Assembly: GCF_026619435.1 (NCBI RefSeq) | Contig: NZ_JAOVZQ010000001.1 | Coordinates: 4,409,501 to 4,473,500, forward strand | From: Hoeflea ulvae | GTDB taxonomy: Bacteria > Pseudomonadota > Alphaproteobacteria > Rhizobiales > Rhizobiaceae | Direction of reading: 5' to 3' | DNA: 64,000 bases | Part shown: in pieces, positions 44,465 through 53,499 of the stretch | Numbering within the stretch: position 1 is the stretch's first letter | Layout of the letters: each line of letters starts with the position of its first letter | The notes under the pieces: model-generated | What the model was told of the DNA's origin: nothing | Seen by the model: the letters and a program-made list of their open reading frames with translations, nothing else | The model's database searches: none | Position numbers and translations under genes: made by a program

Positions 44465-46264
44465 TTGGACACTTTCTACATCGTGACATTGGCATCGATG
44501 TCACTCATTCTCATTGCTGCATTTTCCAGTCTCCTCGCCGAACGGTTCGGCGCACCGCTGTTGCTTCTCTTCCTGCTCATCGGACTTTTTGCCGGGGTCG
44601 ATGGTCTTGGCATCGATTTCAGCAACAATTCCGGCGCCTTCATGCTCGGATCGATCGCGCTTGCGATCATCCTGTTTGATTCGGGCTACGGCACTTCGCT
44701 GCAATCATTCAGGCAGTCGGCGGTGCCGTCCCTGACACTGGCCACCCTCGGGGTGCTGTTCACCGCCATCCTGTTTGGCGCCGCCGCGCGCTTCCTGCTG
44801 GATTTTTCCTGGCTCGAAGGCCTGCTGCTGGGCTCCATCGTCGCCTCCACCGACGCCGCCGCAGTGTTCTTCCTGCTGCGCACCGGCGGCATCAACATCC
44901 GCGACAAGGTGCGCTCGACGCTGGAAGTCGAATCCGGCACCAACGACCCGATGGCGATTTTCCTCACCGCGGCGCTGGTCTCCATCATCGCCAGCGGCGA
45001 AGGGCTGGAAAGCGCCGGGCTGGATCTGCTCATGCTGTTCGTCAAGCAGATCGGCCTCGGTCTGCTGCTCGGGTTTGCCGGCGGGGTTCTCATCGTTCTT
45101 ATCATCCGCCGTGTTGCGGTGGAACGCGGACTCGCCCCGATATTCGTGCTGGCGCTGGCCTTGCTGGTCTTCGCCTTCACTTCGGTGATTGGCGGCAGCG
45201 GCTTCCTCGCGGTCTATGTGGCCGGCATCTATGCCGGCAACAAGAAGATCCGGCCCAAGGCCTCGATCATGCGCTTCCAGGAGGGCCTGACATGGCTGGC
45301 GCAGATCGTCATGTTCCTGGTGCTCGGCCTGCTGGCGACACCGTCGCAGTTTCCGCAGATCATCCTGCCGGCCGTTGCGCTGGCGATCTTCCTGGTCTGC
45401 ATTGCCCGGCCTCTGGCGGTGTGGCTGTGCCTGCTGCCCTTCGACTATACCCAGCGCGAGACCGGCTTCGTGGCCTGGGTCGGCCTGCGCGGCGCGGTGT
45501 CGATCCTGCTGGCAATCCTGCCGATTCTCGGCAATCTCGAAAACGGCCAGCTCTATTTCAACACAGCCTTCATCGTGGTGATGGTGTCGCTTGCCATTCA
45601 GGGCTGGACCGTCAAGCCGATTGCCCGCCGCCTGGGATTGATCGTCCCGCCGCAGATCGGCGCCATCGACAAGTTCGAGCTCGATCTTCCCGGCACCGCC
45701 AACCACGAATTGCTTGCCTACCGGGTCGCCGCCGACAGCCCGGTGCTGCGGGGTGAACGCATTCCGCGCTGGGCGCGGCCCTCGCTGGTGATCCGCGACG
45801 GCAAGTCGATGCGCTACCAATATGCCGGCCGGCTGCAGGAAAACGACCTGGTCTATCTCTTCATTGCCCCGGGATTTTCCCGCCTTCTCGACCGGTTGTT
45901 TGCCTCCCAGGTCGCCGTCGGCGAAAACGACAATGAATTCTTCGGCACCTTCACCATTGATCCGGGCCGGACCGGTGAGGAACTCGACCGGGCCTATGGT
46001 CCGGGGCTGCTCAGCGACGCCGACAAATCCCTCACCATTGCCGAATTGATGGAGCAGCGGCTGGGCGGCCGACCCGATTATGCAGACCGCGTCAAGATCG
46101 GCCGCATCGTGCTGATCGTCCGCCAGACCGATGACAAGGGCGACATCAAGACGGTCGGCATTTCGCTTGAACCGGTCGCCCCCGCCACCCGGCTTCCGCT
46201 GTTTCTCAATTTCCGCGAAATCATTCAGGGAATACGGGACTATGCCCGCAAACGCCGCGGCTGA
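44465..46264 (+). CDS. Potassium/proton antiporter (NhaP2/CvrA type)
   Basis: A 599-residue CPA1-like antiporter. About 12 membrane helices fill residues 1-395 (TLASMSLILIAAFSSLLAERFGAP, VASTDAAAVFFLLRTGGINI, VESGTNDPMAIFLTAALVSI). A TrkA-C domain (about 400-480, NHELLAYRVAADSPVLRGERIP) and a C-terminal CorC-HlyC-like domain follow. Such proteins exchange cytoplasmic K+ for H+. The start is a TTG at 44465 with AAGG close by; no ATG gives the first helix. It interrupts the gap-pgk adjacency. Confidence 0.9.
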   Translation: MDTFYIVTLASMSLILIAAFSSLLAERFGAPLLLLFLLIGLFAGVDGLGIDFSNNSGAFMLGSIALAIILFDSGYGTSLQSFRQSAVPSLTLATLGVLFTAILFGAAARFLLDFSWLEGLLLGSIVASTDAAAVFFLLRTGGINIRDKVRSTLEVESGTNDPMAIFLTAALVSIIASGEGLESAGLDLLMLFVKQIGLGLLLGFAGGVLIVLIIRRVAVERGLAPIFVLALALLVFAFTSVIGGSGFLAVYVAGIYAGNKKIRPKASIMRFQEGLTWLAQIVMFLVLGLLATPSQFPQIILPAVALAIFLVCIARPLAVWLCLLPFDYTQRETGFVAWVGLRGAVSILLAILPILGNLENGQLYFNTAFIVVMVSLAIQGWTVKPIARRLGLIVPPQIGAIDKFELDLPGTANHELLAYRVAADSPVLRGERIPRWARPSLVIRDGKSMRYQYAGRLQENDLVYLFIAPGFSRLLDRLFASQVAVGENDNEFFGTFTIDPGRTGEELDRAYGPGLLSDADKSLTIAELMEQRLGGRPDYADRVKIGRIVLIVRQTDDKGDIKTVGISLEPVAPATRLPLFLNFREIIQGIRDYARKRRG

Positions 46265-46374
46265 AGACGAATTAGGAGACAGGAATTTCGGCTGCCCGCC
46301 TTGCGTCACAAGCCGGGCGGTGTAAATTCGCGCCGAAAACCCGCCGGACACCAACACGACGATCGGACCCTGCA

Positions 46375-47571
46375 ATGCCCGCTTTCAAGACCCTTGATGA
46401 TCTCACCGATGTTTCCGGCAAGCGCGTTCTGCTGCGGGTTGATCTCAATGTCCCGGTCAAGGACGGCAAGGTCACCGACACCACCCGCATCGAACGGGTC
46501 GCGCCCACCATCATGGAACTGTCCGGCAAGGGCGCACGGGTGATCCTTCTGGCGCATTTCGGCCGCCCCAAGGGCCAGGTTGTTCCCTCCATGTCGCTTG
46601 ATCCCATCGCGGCCGTGGTCGAAAATGTTCTCGACCACCGGGTTCACTTCGCCGAAGACTGCATCGGCGAACCCGCGCGGACTGCGGTGGGAGCCATGGT
46701 CAAGGGCGACATCCTGCTGCTGGAGAACACCCGGTTTCACGCCGGTGAGGAAGGCAATGACCCCGACTTTGCCAAGGCGCTGGCGGAAAACGGCGACATC
46801 TATGTCAATGACGCCTTCTCTGCGGCGCATCGTGCCCACGCATCGACCGAAGGCCTGGCGCATCTTCTGCCCGCCTATGCCGGCCGCACCATGCAGGCCG
46901 AACTGATCGCGCTGGAAAAGGGTCTTGGCAACCCGGCCCGCCCGGTGGTGGCCATCGTTGGTGGCGCCAAGGTGTCGAGCAAGATCGATCTGCTCAAGAA
47001 CCTGGTCAAGAAGGTCGATTCGCTGGTGATCGGCGGCGGTATGGCCAACACCTTTCTTGCCGCGCGCGGCATCGATGTCGGCAAGTCCCTGTGCGAGCAT
47101 GACCTGGCCGAAACCGTCAGGGCCATCGAAGCCGAGGCAGAAGCCTCGGGCTGCGCGATCGTGCTGCCCGTCGATGGCGTCGTCGCGCGCGAATTCAAGG
47201 CCGGCGCCGACAACGAGACCGTCGACGTCACAGCCATTCCCGCCGATGCGATGATGCTCGATGTCGGGCCGAAATCGGTCGAAGCGATCAATGCCTGGAT
47301 CAGCAAGGCCGACACACTGGTCTGGAACGGCCCGCTCGGCGCCTTTGAAATCCCGCCTTTCGATGCCGCCACCGTGTCGGCAGCCCGGCACGCCGCGCGC
47401 CGCACCGCCGAAGGGCTGCTGGTATCGGTGGCAGGCGGCGGCGACACCGTCTCCGCCCTCAACCACGCCGATGTGGCCGACGAGTTCTCCTATGTCTCCA
47501 CCGCCGGCGGCGCATTCCTGGAATGGATGGAAGGCAAACCCCTGCCCGGCGTCGACGTCCTCAAAAGCTGA
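46375..47571 (+). CDS. pgk: Phosphoglycerate kinase
   Basis: A 398-residue PGK with two Rossmann-like domains: [26 protein letters not shown] at the N-terminus, [42 protein letters not shown], and the ATP-binding [17 protein letters not shown]. It transfers the acyl phosphate of 1,3-bisphosphoglycerate to ADP. It follows the antiporter by 110 bases. The size matches bacterial PGK. Confidence 0.97.
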   Translation: MPAFKTLDDLTDVSGKRVLLRVDLNVPVKDGKVTDTTRIERVAPTIMELSGKGARVILLAHFGRPKGQVVPSMSLDPIAAVVENVLDHRVHFAEDCIGEPARTAVGAMVKGDILLLENTRFHAGEEGNDPDFAKALAENGDIYVNDAFSAAHRAHASTEGLAHLLPAYAGRTMQAELIALEKGLGNPARPVVAIVGGAKVSSKIDLLKNLVKKVDSLVIGGGMANTFLAARGIDVGKSLCEHDLAETVRAIEAEAEASGCAIVLPVDGVVAREFKAGADNETVDVTAIPADAMMLDVGPKSVEAINAWISKADTLVWNGPLGAFEIPPFDAATVSAARHAARRTAEGLLVSVAGGGDTVSALNHADVADEFSYVSTAGGAFLEWMEGKPLPGVDVLKS

Positions 47572-47577
47572 AACCCG

Positions 47578-47606
47578 CGCCATGGTCTCCCGGGGAGACC
47601 ATGGCG
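47578..47606 (+). terminator. Long palindrome downstream of pgk
   Basis: CGCCATGGTCTCCC (47578-47591) and GGGAGACCATGGCG (47593-47606) are perfect inverted repeats with a single centre base, seven bases after the pgk stop. In RNA it would form a stable hairpin with a small internal loop. No T-run follows, so it may be a stabilising 3' structure or a recombination-like palindrome. Confidence 0.6.
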
Positions 47607-47633
47607 GTTACCCAGCCCTTCAAAAAGCCATGT

Positions 47634-47666
47634 ATATTCAATCGATTAAAAGATATTCAATCGATT
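47634..47666 (+). promoter_or_regulatory. Tandem 14-bp repeats upstream of fructose-bisphosphate aldolase
   Basis: ATATTCAATCGATT occurs at 47634-47647 and again at 47653-47666, spaced 19 bases start to start. Each contains AATCGATT, a palindromic core. Nearby TTAAAAG and the purine-rich leader before the aldolase gene suggest a regulatory region. Two in-phase copies fit binding of a LacI- or RpiR-like carbon regulator, which is inference. Confidence 0.5.
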
Positions 47667-47747
47667 CAAGCACCCGCCAGCCTATTTTCTCCCCGTTGCT
47701 GCATCTGTTAAAGCAGCCTCAGGATAGTGACAAACGGGGACCAAGGC

Positions 47748-48641
47748 ATGATGAACCCAACCATGGCGCAACAGATGGCGGAGAAGGACGGCTTTATCGC
47801 CGCGCTCGATCAGTCGGGCGGCTCGACACCCAAGGCGCTGAAGCTCTACGGCGTCAACGAGGACGCCTATTCCAATGAGGAGGAGATGTTCGCACAGATC
47901 CACGCCATGCGCGCTCGCATCATCAAGTCCCCCGCCTTCACCGGCGAAAAGGTGATCGGCGCGATCCTGTTCGAGCGCACAATGGACGGCGAGATCGACG
48001 GCATAGCCACGGCCGATTATCTCTGGGACAAGCGCGGCATCGTGCCGTTCCTGAAGGTCGACAAGGGCCTGATGGAAGAAGACAACGGCGTGCAACTGAT
48101 GAAGCCGATGGGCGATCTCGATGCGCTTCTCGACCGCGCCGCTGCCAAGAACATCTTTGGCACCAAGATGCGCTCGGTGATCAACGCCGCCAACAAGGAC
48201 GGCATCGAGGCGATCGTCGCCCAGCAATTCGAAATCGGCAGGCAGATCCTCGGCCACGGGCTGATGCCGATCCTCGAGCCGGAAGTGAACATCAAGATTG
48301 CCGACAAGGCCGAAGCCGAGACATTGCTGCTGGCCGCGATCCGCAAGCACCTCGATGCCGCGCCTGCGGACCAGCGGGTGATGTTGAAACTGTCGCTGCC
48401 GACAGTGGCCAATCTCTACAAGCCGCTGGTCGATCATCCCGGCGTCATGCGCGTCGTTGCGCTGTCGGGCGGCTATTCCCGCGACGAGGCCAACCGCCTG
48501 CTCAGCACCAATACCGGCGTGATTGCCTCGTTCTCGCGGGCGCTGACCGAAGGTCTGTCCTATGGCCAGCCGGATGCCGCCTTCGATGCGACACTTGCCG
48601 CCACCATCGACAGCATCTATGAGGCCTCCCGCGCTGGCTGA
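47748..48641 (+). CDS. fda: Class I fructose-bisphosphate aldolase
   Basis: A 297-residue Schiff-base aldolase of the bacterial class I type: [27 protein letters not shown] at the N-terminus, [54 protein letters not shown] and [17 protein letters not shown] with the probable Lys of the Schiff base. ATG 47748 follows a GGGGACCAAGG site; an ATG at 47727 is in frame but lacks family support. The gene is followed by a strong terminator. Confidence 0.93.
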   Translation: MMNPTMAQQMAEKDGFIAALDQSGGSTPKALKLYGVNEDAYSNEEEMFAQIHAMRARIIKSPAFTGEKVIGAILFERTMDGEIDGIATADYLWDKRGIVPFLKVDKGLMEEDNGVQLMKPMGDLDALLDRAAAKNIFGTKMRSVINAANKDGIEAIVAQQFEIGRQILGHGLMPILEPEVNIKIADKAEAETLLLAAIRKHLDAAPADQRVMLKLSLPTVANLYKPLVDHPGVMRVVALSGGYSRDEANRLLSTNTGVIASFSRALTEGLSYGQPDAAFDATLAATIDSIYEASRAG

Positions 48642-48672
48642 CCACCGGTCAGTGCCAATCCGGATTTGTTTC

Positions 48673-48704
48673 AACCCGCCGTGGCAACATGGCGGGTTTT
48701 CTTT
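48673..48704 (+). terminator. Intrinsic terminator after the aldolase gene
   Basis: AACCCGCCGTG pairs with CATGGCGGGTT (one G-U) around a GCAA tetraloop, followed by TTTTCTTTT. It lies 32 bases past the aldolase stop. The stem, loop and T-run all fit a Rho-independent terminator. Confidence 0.9.
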
Positions 48705-48757
48705 TAAATTGCGATCGCAGAGACAATCATGATGAACAGGACTGGGGCACCACGCGC

Positions 48758-49507
48758 ATGAACACTTTCCTGTCCGGTCCGGTCAGTTGGCTGCTTGCCC
48801 CGCTGGCCCTCATCAAGGGCCTCGGCGTGCGCAGGCTTGCGCCGCGGCTGCCGCCCCCGAGTGGCCGTCCCCGAGGCCAGGTCGGCGACGGGCCCGCGCA
48901 ACTGCGCCTGCTGGTGCTGGGCGATTCGTCAGCCGCCGGGGTCGGAGCCGAGCGGATCGAGGATACTTTGGGGCCGCAGATCGCCGCATGTCTGAACGCC
49001 GCCACCGGCAAGCCGGTGTCCTGGCGCAACGCCGGCGCAAATTCCGCCATTGCCGCCCAGATCCGCGACCATGTGGTTCCCAATATCGAGGACCGCGACT
49101 ACACCCATGTGGTGCTGGCAGTCGGCACCAATGACGCCAAGAATTTCGTCACCCGTTCGGCGTTCAAGAAGGGATTTGGCGGCCTGCTCTACGCTGCCCA
49201 CGCCCGCTGGCCTGACGCGCGGATCTACTGGTCACCGGTTGTCGACATGAACCATGTCCCGGCCCTGCCGGCCTCGCTGGCCTACGTGCTCGGGCTGCGC
49301 GCCGGCATCATCAACACCATGGGCATCCAGCTTTGCCGCGAGCGCTACGCCACGGCCGCCGCTCCCCTTCAGATCGAGGGCCCCGAAGGCTTTGCCGCCG
49401 ACGGTTTTCATGCCAATGCGCTGGGCTACCGGCACTGGGCCGCCCATCTGGCGCGGTTCATTGCGGACGCAGAACCAGCGCCATCATCATCGCAAAAACC
49501 AGGATAA
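48758..49507 (+). CDS. SGNH/GDSL-family hydrolase
   Basis: A 249-residue hydrolase with the block I GDS motif in LRLLVLGDSSAAGVGAERI, block III-like NAGANSAIAAQI, block V-like AVGTNDAKNFVTRS, and C-terminal DGFHANALGYRHWAAHL with the catalytic Asp and His. There is an N-terminal hydrophobic stretch (VSWLLAPLALIKGLG) that could anchor or export it. Substrates of such esterases vary (lipid, sugar ester or peptidoglycan acetyl groups). The start is ATG 48758; an upstream ATG at 48689 is less likely. Confidence 0.82.
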   Translation: MNTFLSGPVSWLLAPLALIKGLGVRRLAPRLPPPSGRPRGQVGDGPAQLRLLVLGDSSAAGVGAERIEDTLGPQIAACLNAATGKPVSWRNAGANSAIAAQIRDHVVPNIEDRDYTHVVLAVGTNDAKNFVTRSAFKKGFGGLLYAAHARWPDARIYWSPVVDMNHVPALPASLAYVLGLRAGIINTMGIQLCRERYATAAAPLQIEGPEGFAADGFHANALGYRHWAAHLARFIADAEPAPSSSQKPG

Positions 49508-49619
49508 GCGCGATCTTCCAGACGTCGGACCGGCGCTTGAGACCGGGAAGACCGAAGGGTTTGATCAGGTGCAGGACCATGGCGACCAGCACCAGAACAA
49601 GCAGTATTTTGGTTGACAT
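49458..49619 (-). CDS. Small two-helix membrane protein
   Basis: A 53-residue frame, MSTKILLVLVLVAMVLHLIK, PFGLPGLKRRSDVWKIALILVF, ending AMMMALVLRPQ. It has two hydrophobic helices (about 4-19 and 35-50) joined by a basic loop. The hydrophobic pattern, the basic loop and the start fit a real small integral membrane protein. It is convergent with, and overlaps by 50 bases, the end of the SGNH hydrolase. No family can be named with confidence. Confidence 0.68.
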   Translation of the reverse strand: MSTKILLVLVLVAMVLHLIKPFGLPGLKRRSDVWKIALILVFAMMMALVLRPQ

Positions 49620-49750
49620 GCGCTGCGCCTATTCGTGCTCTAGCCTTAAACCTGACATGATCGAGCTCAATCAGCTAGGCTGCTTGTTCATATCCGGTTT
49701 TGATTCCCGGTTCGCTCGATTTACGAAACGCTTTAACACATTGGTTCGTC

Positions 49751-50992
49751 ATGCACCGCAATCTACTTCCAGTCCTTTCCTTGCTTTTGGGGTCGGCTTT
49801 TCTGCTGGCCGGCAACGGCCTGCACGGCCTGCTGCTGCCCATGCGCGGAACCGAAGAAGGCTTCTCGCCCACATCGCTGGGTCTGCTCGGCACCGCCTGG
49901 GCGTCAGGCTTCGTCCTTGGCTGCATCTATTCGCAGCGGCTGGTGCGGCGCATTGGCCATGTCCGGGCATTTTCGGCCTTTGCCGCGATGATTGCCATCA
50001 TTGCGCTTCTGACCGGACTGCTGGTTGACCCGGTAAGCTGGATCCTGCTGCGCGTGATCACCGGCTTCTCGCTCGCCGCCTCCTTCATGATCATCGAAAG
50101 CTGGCTCAATGAGCGTGCGACCAACGAGACCCGCGGCCTGATCTTCTCGCTCTACATGACCGTCAATTACGTCGCCATCGTCGTCGGGCAGATGAGCATT
50201 GCCCTGGGCGACGTTTCTCAATCCACCTTCTTCATGATTGCCGGCATTCTCTATTGCCTGGCGCTGTTGCCGACAGCGGTGTCCACCGCATCGAGCCCGG
50301 CTCCGCTCAAGGAGGTCAAGCTCGACCTTCCGATGATCTTCCGCAATTCGCCGGTTTCCTTCGTGGCCATGCTGATGATCGGCGTCGCCAATGGCGCATT
50401 CGGCACGCTGGCGCCGGTGTTCGGCGCCAATGTCGGCCTGACCACCATCATCGTCGCCACCATGATGTCGATCACCATCTTCTCGGGCGCCGTCATGCAG
50501 ATCCCGGCCGGCCGCATGTCCGACCGCATGGACAGGCGCTACGTGCTTGCAGGGCTTTCTGCAATCGCCGGGATATCCGGACTGGCCATCACCATGGTCA
50601 AGCCATCCAGCATCGCCGTGCTGTTCGGTCTGATCTCGCTCTATGGCGCGATGTCCTACACGCTCTATTCGATCATCGTCGCGCATGCCAATGACTATGC
50701 CGCAAGCGACCAGTTCGTCACCGTGTCGGGCGGGCTGCTGCTGCTGTATGGCATCGGCACCATTGTCGGGCCGCTTCTGGGCGGCCTGGTCATGGCCTAT
50801 GATCCGTATATGCTGTTTGCAGTGACCGCTGCGGCCCATATCGCGGTGGCGATCTATGCTCTGTACCGCTCCCGCATGCGCGCGGCGATTCCGGTCGAGG
50901 ACCGCGACAACTTCTCGTCGACGCCTCTGGCGCGCTCCGCCACGCCGGAATCGATCACGCTCGATCCCCGCGCCTCCGCGGCCGACGAATAG
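49751..50992 (+). CDS. MFS transporter (YcaD-like)
   Basis: A 413-residue major facilitator with 12 predicted helices: NLLPVLSLLLGSAFLLAGNGLHGLLLP, LGTAWASGFVLGCI, the cytoplasmic RKKxR-like loop VRRIGHVRAFSAFAAM, GFSLAASFMIIESWLNERATNETRG, and MQIPAGRMSDRMDRRYVLAGLSAIA. YcaD-type members are of unknown substrate. ATG 49751 follows the small upstream ORF-free region; a longer frame to 49700 exists. It ends in a soluble tail of about 40 residues. Confidence 0.9.
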   Translation: MHRNLLPVLSLLLGSAFLLAGNGLHGLLLPMRGTEEGFSPTSLGLLGTAWASGFVLGCIYSQRLVRRIGHVRAFSAFAAMIAIIALLTGLLVDPVSWILLRVITGFSLAASFMIIESWLNERATNETRGLIFSLYMTVNYVAIVVGQMSIALGDVSQSTFFMIAGILYCLALLPTAVSTASSPAPLKEVKLDLPMIFRNSPVSFVAMLMIGVANGAFGTLAPVFGANVGLTTIIVATMMSITIFSGAVMQIPAGRMSDRMDRRYVLAGLSAIAGISGLAITMVKPSSIAVLFGLISLYGAMSYTLYSIIVAHANDYAASDQFVTVSGGLLLLYGIGTIVGPLLGGLVMAYDPYMLFAVTAAAHIAVAIYALYRSRMRAAIPVEDRDNFSSTPLARSATPESITLDPRASAADE

Positions 50993-51023
50993 ACGTCGGC
51001 CGCAAGACGCCGGGCAGCATGGT

Positions 51024-52004
51024 TCAGCTCACGTCGAGCACGATCTTGCCGATGTGATCGCCGTCTTCCATCCGCTGATGCGCCGCTGATGCCTGGTCCA
51101 GCGGGAAGATCGAATCCATCACCGGCAACACCTTGCGCTCGCCCAGCAACGGCCAGACATGCTGGCGCAGCTCCGCAGCAATGACCGCCTTGAAACCGAT
51201 GTCGCGCGCTCGCAGCGTGGATCCGGTATGGGTCAGCCGCTTCATCATCAACAGCGCGAAATCGGCTTCGGCCTTGCGGCCGTTCAGAAAGGCGATCTGG
51301 ACAATCCGGCCCTCGATCGCGGCTGCCTGGTAGTTGCGGTTGATGTAGTCGCCGCCGACCATGTCGAGAATCAGGTCGACACCCTTGCCGTCGGTTGCCT
51401 GCTTGACCTCCTCGACAAAATCCGTGTCGCGGTAGTTGATCGCCACATCGGCGCCGAGATCGAGCATTGCTGCGCATTTGGTCTCGGAACCGGCCGTGGC
51501 CAGCACCCGGGCGCCAAATGCCTTGGCGAGCTGAATGGCGGTTGTACCAATTCCGGAGGTACCGCCGTGAACCAGGAATGTTTCGCCCTTCTTCAGGCCG
51601 CCGCGCTGAAACACATTGTGCCAGACGGTGAAAAATGTCTCGGGGATCGCCGCCGCTTCCGACACAGTCAGGCTGTTGGGCGCCGGCAAGGCATTGGTTT
51701 CATCCACGGTGCAGAACTCGGCATAGCCGCCGCCGGGCACCAGGCCGCAGACCTGATCGCCGATCTTGAAATGGCTGACTGCCGCGCCGACTGCCACGAC
51801 TTCACCGGCAATCTCGAGGCCGGGAATGTCGGACGCACCCGGCGGCGGCGGATATACGCCTTGCCGCTGCAGGCAATCGGGCCGGTTGACGCCGGCTGCC
51901 ATGACCTTGACCAGCAGTTCGGTCTCGCCCTGGACCGGCTTGTCGCGCTCGGTCAGGCTGAGGACATCAGGACCGCCGGGTCGAGAAATTTCGATTGCAC
52001 GCAT
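51024..52004 (-). CDS. Zinc-independent quinone oxidoreductase (QOR-type MDR)
   Basis: A 326-residue medium-chain dehydrogenase/reductase without zinc ligands: MRAIEISRPGGPDVLSLTERDK, VMAAGVNRPDCLQRQGVYPPPPGASDIPGLEIAGEVVAVG, the NADPH-binding VHGGTSGIGTTAIQLAKAFGARVLATAGS, and the family-typical DMVGGDYINRN. It would reduce a quinone or enal with NADPH. The start is ATG 52004 after AGGAGA; the ORF upstream is not homologous. Confidence 0.92.
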   Translation of the reverse strand: MRAIEISRPGGPDVLSLTERDKPVQGETELLVKVMAAGVNRPDCLQRQGVYPPPPGASDIPGLEIAGEVVAVGAAVSHFKIGDQVCGLVPGGGYAEFCTVDETNALPAPNSLTVSEAAAIPETFFTVWHNVFQRGGLKKGETFLVHGGTSGIGTTAIQLAKAFGARVLATAGSETKCAAMLDLGADVAINYRDTDFVEEVKQATDGKGVDLILDMVGGDYINRNYQAAAIEGRIVQIAFLNGRKAEADFALLMMKRLTHTGSTLRARDIGFKAVIAAELRQHVWPLLGERKVLPVMDSIFPLDQASAAHQRMEDGDHIGKIVLDVS

Positions 52005-52158
52005 TGATTCATTCTCCTGCTGATTTTTTCGCAACCTACAGCACTGTTTGGTCAATTGCACGGCGCTGTCGGCCCGGTCTATGCTCGAGACAGGACCTGC
52101 CTGCACCCGGCGCTGCGAGCGAACGGGACGGCACAGAAGCGTGCAGTGAGGAAAGCCG

Positions 52159-52350
52159 ATGTTTGCAGATGACGACCGCCCGAAACCGAAAAAGCTTCAC
52201 GAGCTCGGATGCGACCTGACCTACCTTTCAGCCGGTGAGCTGGAAGAGCGAATCACCTTGCTGAAGCAGGAAATCGCGCGTCTTGAAGCAGACAAGGCCT
52301 CGAAAACGTCCAGCCGCAGCGTTGCAGAGGGTTTATTCAAGTCAAAATAG
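52159..52350 (+). CDS. DUF1192 family protein
   Basis: A 63-residue protein: MFADDDRPKPKKLHELGCDL, SAGELEERITLLKQEIARLEADKASK. This is the DUF1192 pattern: an N-terminal charged segment, a short conserved HELG(x)DL, and a coiled coil. The family is small, alphaproteobacterial and of unknown function. It lies upstream of rcdA; the intervening 460 bases contain an unlinked terminator and two CtrA boxes. Confidence 0.88.
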   Translation: MFADDDRPKPKKLHELGCDLTYLSAGELEERITLLKQEIARLEADKASKTSSRSVAEGLFKSK

Positions 52351-52389
52351 AACAGAAAATCCAAATTCTTATCAAAAAACCGCCGCGAG

Positions 52390-52404
52390 TTAAGCTTCGG
52401 TTAA
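52390..52404. promoter_or_regulatory. CtrA-type binding site
   Basis: TTAA at 52390-52393 and TTAA at 52401-52404 are separated by exactly seven bases (GCTTCGG), the canonical TTAA-N7-TTAA box. It follows DUF1192 and precedes a terminator. It could govern a transcript ending at 52525 or the DUF1192/rcdA region. Confidence 0.6.
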
Positions 52405-52498
52405 GCTTTACAAGTCTTTACTAATGGTATCCAGTCATTCTGGATTCGACAGCATGCCCCTGGGTCATTCTGTTTGACGCCTCCCTGTTAAACTCTTG

Positions 52499-52525
52499 AG
52501 AGCCGCTGATGCGGCTCTTTTTTTG
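52499..52525 (+). terminator. Intrinsic terminator in the DUF1192-rcdA interval
   Basis: AGAGCCGC (52499-52506) and GCGGCTCT (52511-52518) with a TGAT loop, followed by a run of seven or more T. It is 150 bases past DUF1192, so it ends either that gene's long 3' leader or a small unannotated RNA starting near the first CtrA box. Confidence 0.85.
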
Positions 52526-52683
52526 TTCAGAATTCTGGGCAAAACTTCATCGCACCGGTTGATTGGACTTCCTCCCTCCAGACGGGTCCGGTACTGTGGC
52601 GAAGCACTCAGGAATGGCGAAAGAGAACCGGATCCCGCGACAGAAACGGGCCTGAGCGCGAACCAATCTGCACCTTTCCGGCG

Positions 52684-52698
52684 TTAACCCTTTCTTAA
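52684..52698. promoter_or_regulatory. CtrA-type binding site upstream of rcdA
   Basis: TTAACCCTTTCTTAA is a perfect TTAA-N7-TTAA box 116 bases before the rcdA start. A GANTC methylation site (GATTC at 52443) also lies in the interval, the recognition sequence of the cell-cycle methyltransferase CcrM. Both suggest cell-cycle control of rcdA. Confidence 0.68.
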
Positions 52699-52813
52699 GA
52701 ATAACCTTGCCGGAAGGCCAGCGTCGGTTCAGACTACAGATGCCCAGTGCCGATATGTGGTGCCGGGCGACAGCCGCCTAACCCAGTATTTTGTAATCAG
52801 GAATTTTCGGCCC

Positions 52814-53332
52814 ATGTCTGAAACCAGCCGTAACACAGTCAATCTCGCGGATCGCATGGCCAATTCAGCCCAGTTCAAGGCGCTTTATGCCGAAGGCATG
52901 GGACTGGTTGAGGAAACCGCGAATTATCTTGATGGCCCTGGCCGTGCGGCATCAAAAGGCCTGCCACGGATGGCCGGTGTTCTCTATGCGGCGGAGTCGA
53001 TGCGCCTGACCACACGCCTGATGCAGATGGCTTCCTGGCTGCTTCTGCAGCGCGCAGTCAACAATGGCGAAATGAACCGTGACCAGGTGCTGGCCGAAAA
53101 AAGCAAGGTCCGTCTCGACAGCTTCAATTGCGACCGAACGGCCCAGGGCTGGAACGATTTGCCTGAAACCTTCCGCGATCTGGTGGAGCGCTCGCTGCGC
53201 ATCCAGAGCCGCGTCGCCATGCTCGACCGCGAGATCTACCGTCCGGAGGAAGCCGCAGCACTGAAGCCGGACAACGAAAACTCGGTCCAGGCCCAGCAGC
53301 ATCTGTTGCAGACGGTGTTCAGCAAACGCTGA
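52814..53332 (+). CDS. rcdA: RcdA-type regulator of CtrA degradation (DUF1465)
   Basis: A 172-residue helical protein: MSETSRNTVNLADRMANSAQF, YAEGMGLVEETANYLDGPGR, AESMRLTTRLMQMASWLLLQRAVNNGEM, LPETFRDLVERSLRIQSRVAMLDREIY. This is the DUF1465 family, which includes RcdA, an adaptor that helps ClpXP degrade CtrA in Caulobacter. ATG 52814 is the family start; an ORF to 52757 is longer. It is preceded by a full CtrA box, suggesting feedback, and followed by a terminator. It is soluble and predicted cytosolic. Confidence 0.88.
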   Translation: MSETSRNTVNLADRMANSAQFKALYAEGMGLVEETANYLDGPGRAASKGLPRMAGVLYAAESMRLTTRLMQMASWLLLQRAVNNGEMNRDQVLAEKSKVRLDSFNCDRTAQGWNDLPETFRDLVERSLRIQSRVAMLDREIYRPEEAAALKPDNENSVQAQQHLLQTVFSKR

Positions 53333-53361
53333 CACCTCTCCCCGATACGAAACTATCCGGC

Positions 53362-53390
53362 AAGGCCTGCGAACACTCGCGGGCCTTTTT
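53362..53390 (+). terminator. Intrinsic terminator after rcdA
   Basis: AAGGCCTGCGA (53362-53372) and TCGCGGGCCTT (53377-53387), with one G-T pair and an ACAC loop, followed by TTT. It lies 30 bases past the rcdA stop. Confidence 0.85.
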
Positions 53391-53444
53391 GCTATGGGCG
53401 GCAACGCCGCCATGGTGGTGTTGCGCAAGATTGACAAGACGCAA

Positions 53445-53475
53445 AAAAGCCCGCCGGAAACCGCGGCGGGCTTTT
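53445..53475 (-). terminator. Intrinsic terminator of rpmE
   Basis: AAAAGCCCGCCG (53445-53456) and CGGCGGGCTTTT (53464-53475) form a 12-bp stem with a 7-base loop. Read on the minus strand it ends in a T-run, 25 bases past the rpmE stop. Confidence 0.88.
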
Positions 53476-53499
53476 GCAATACTGTGTCTGCCGACCTGA

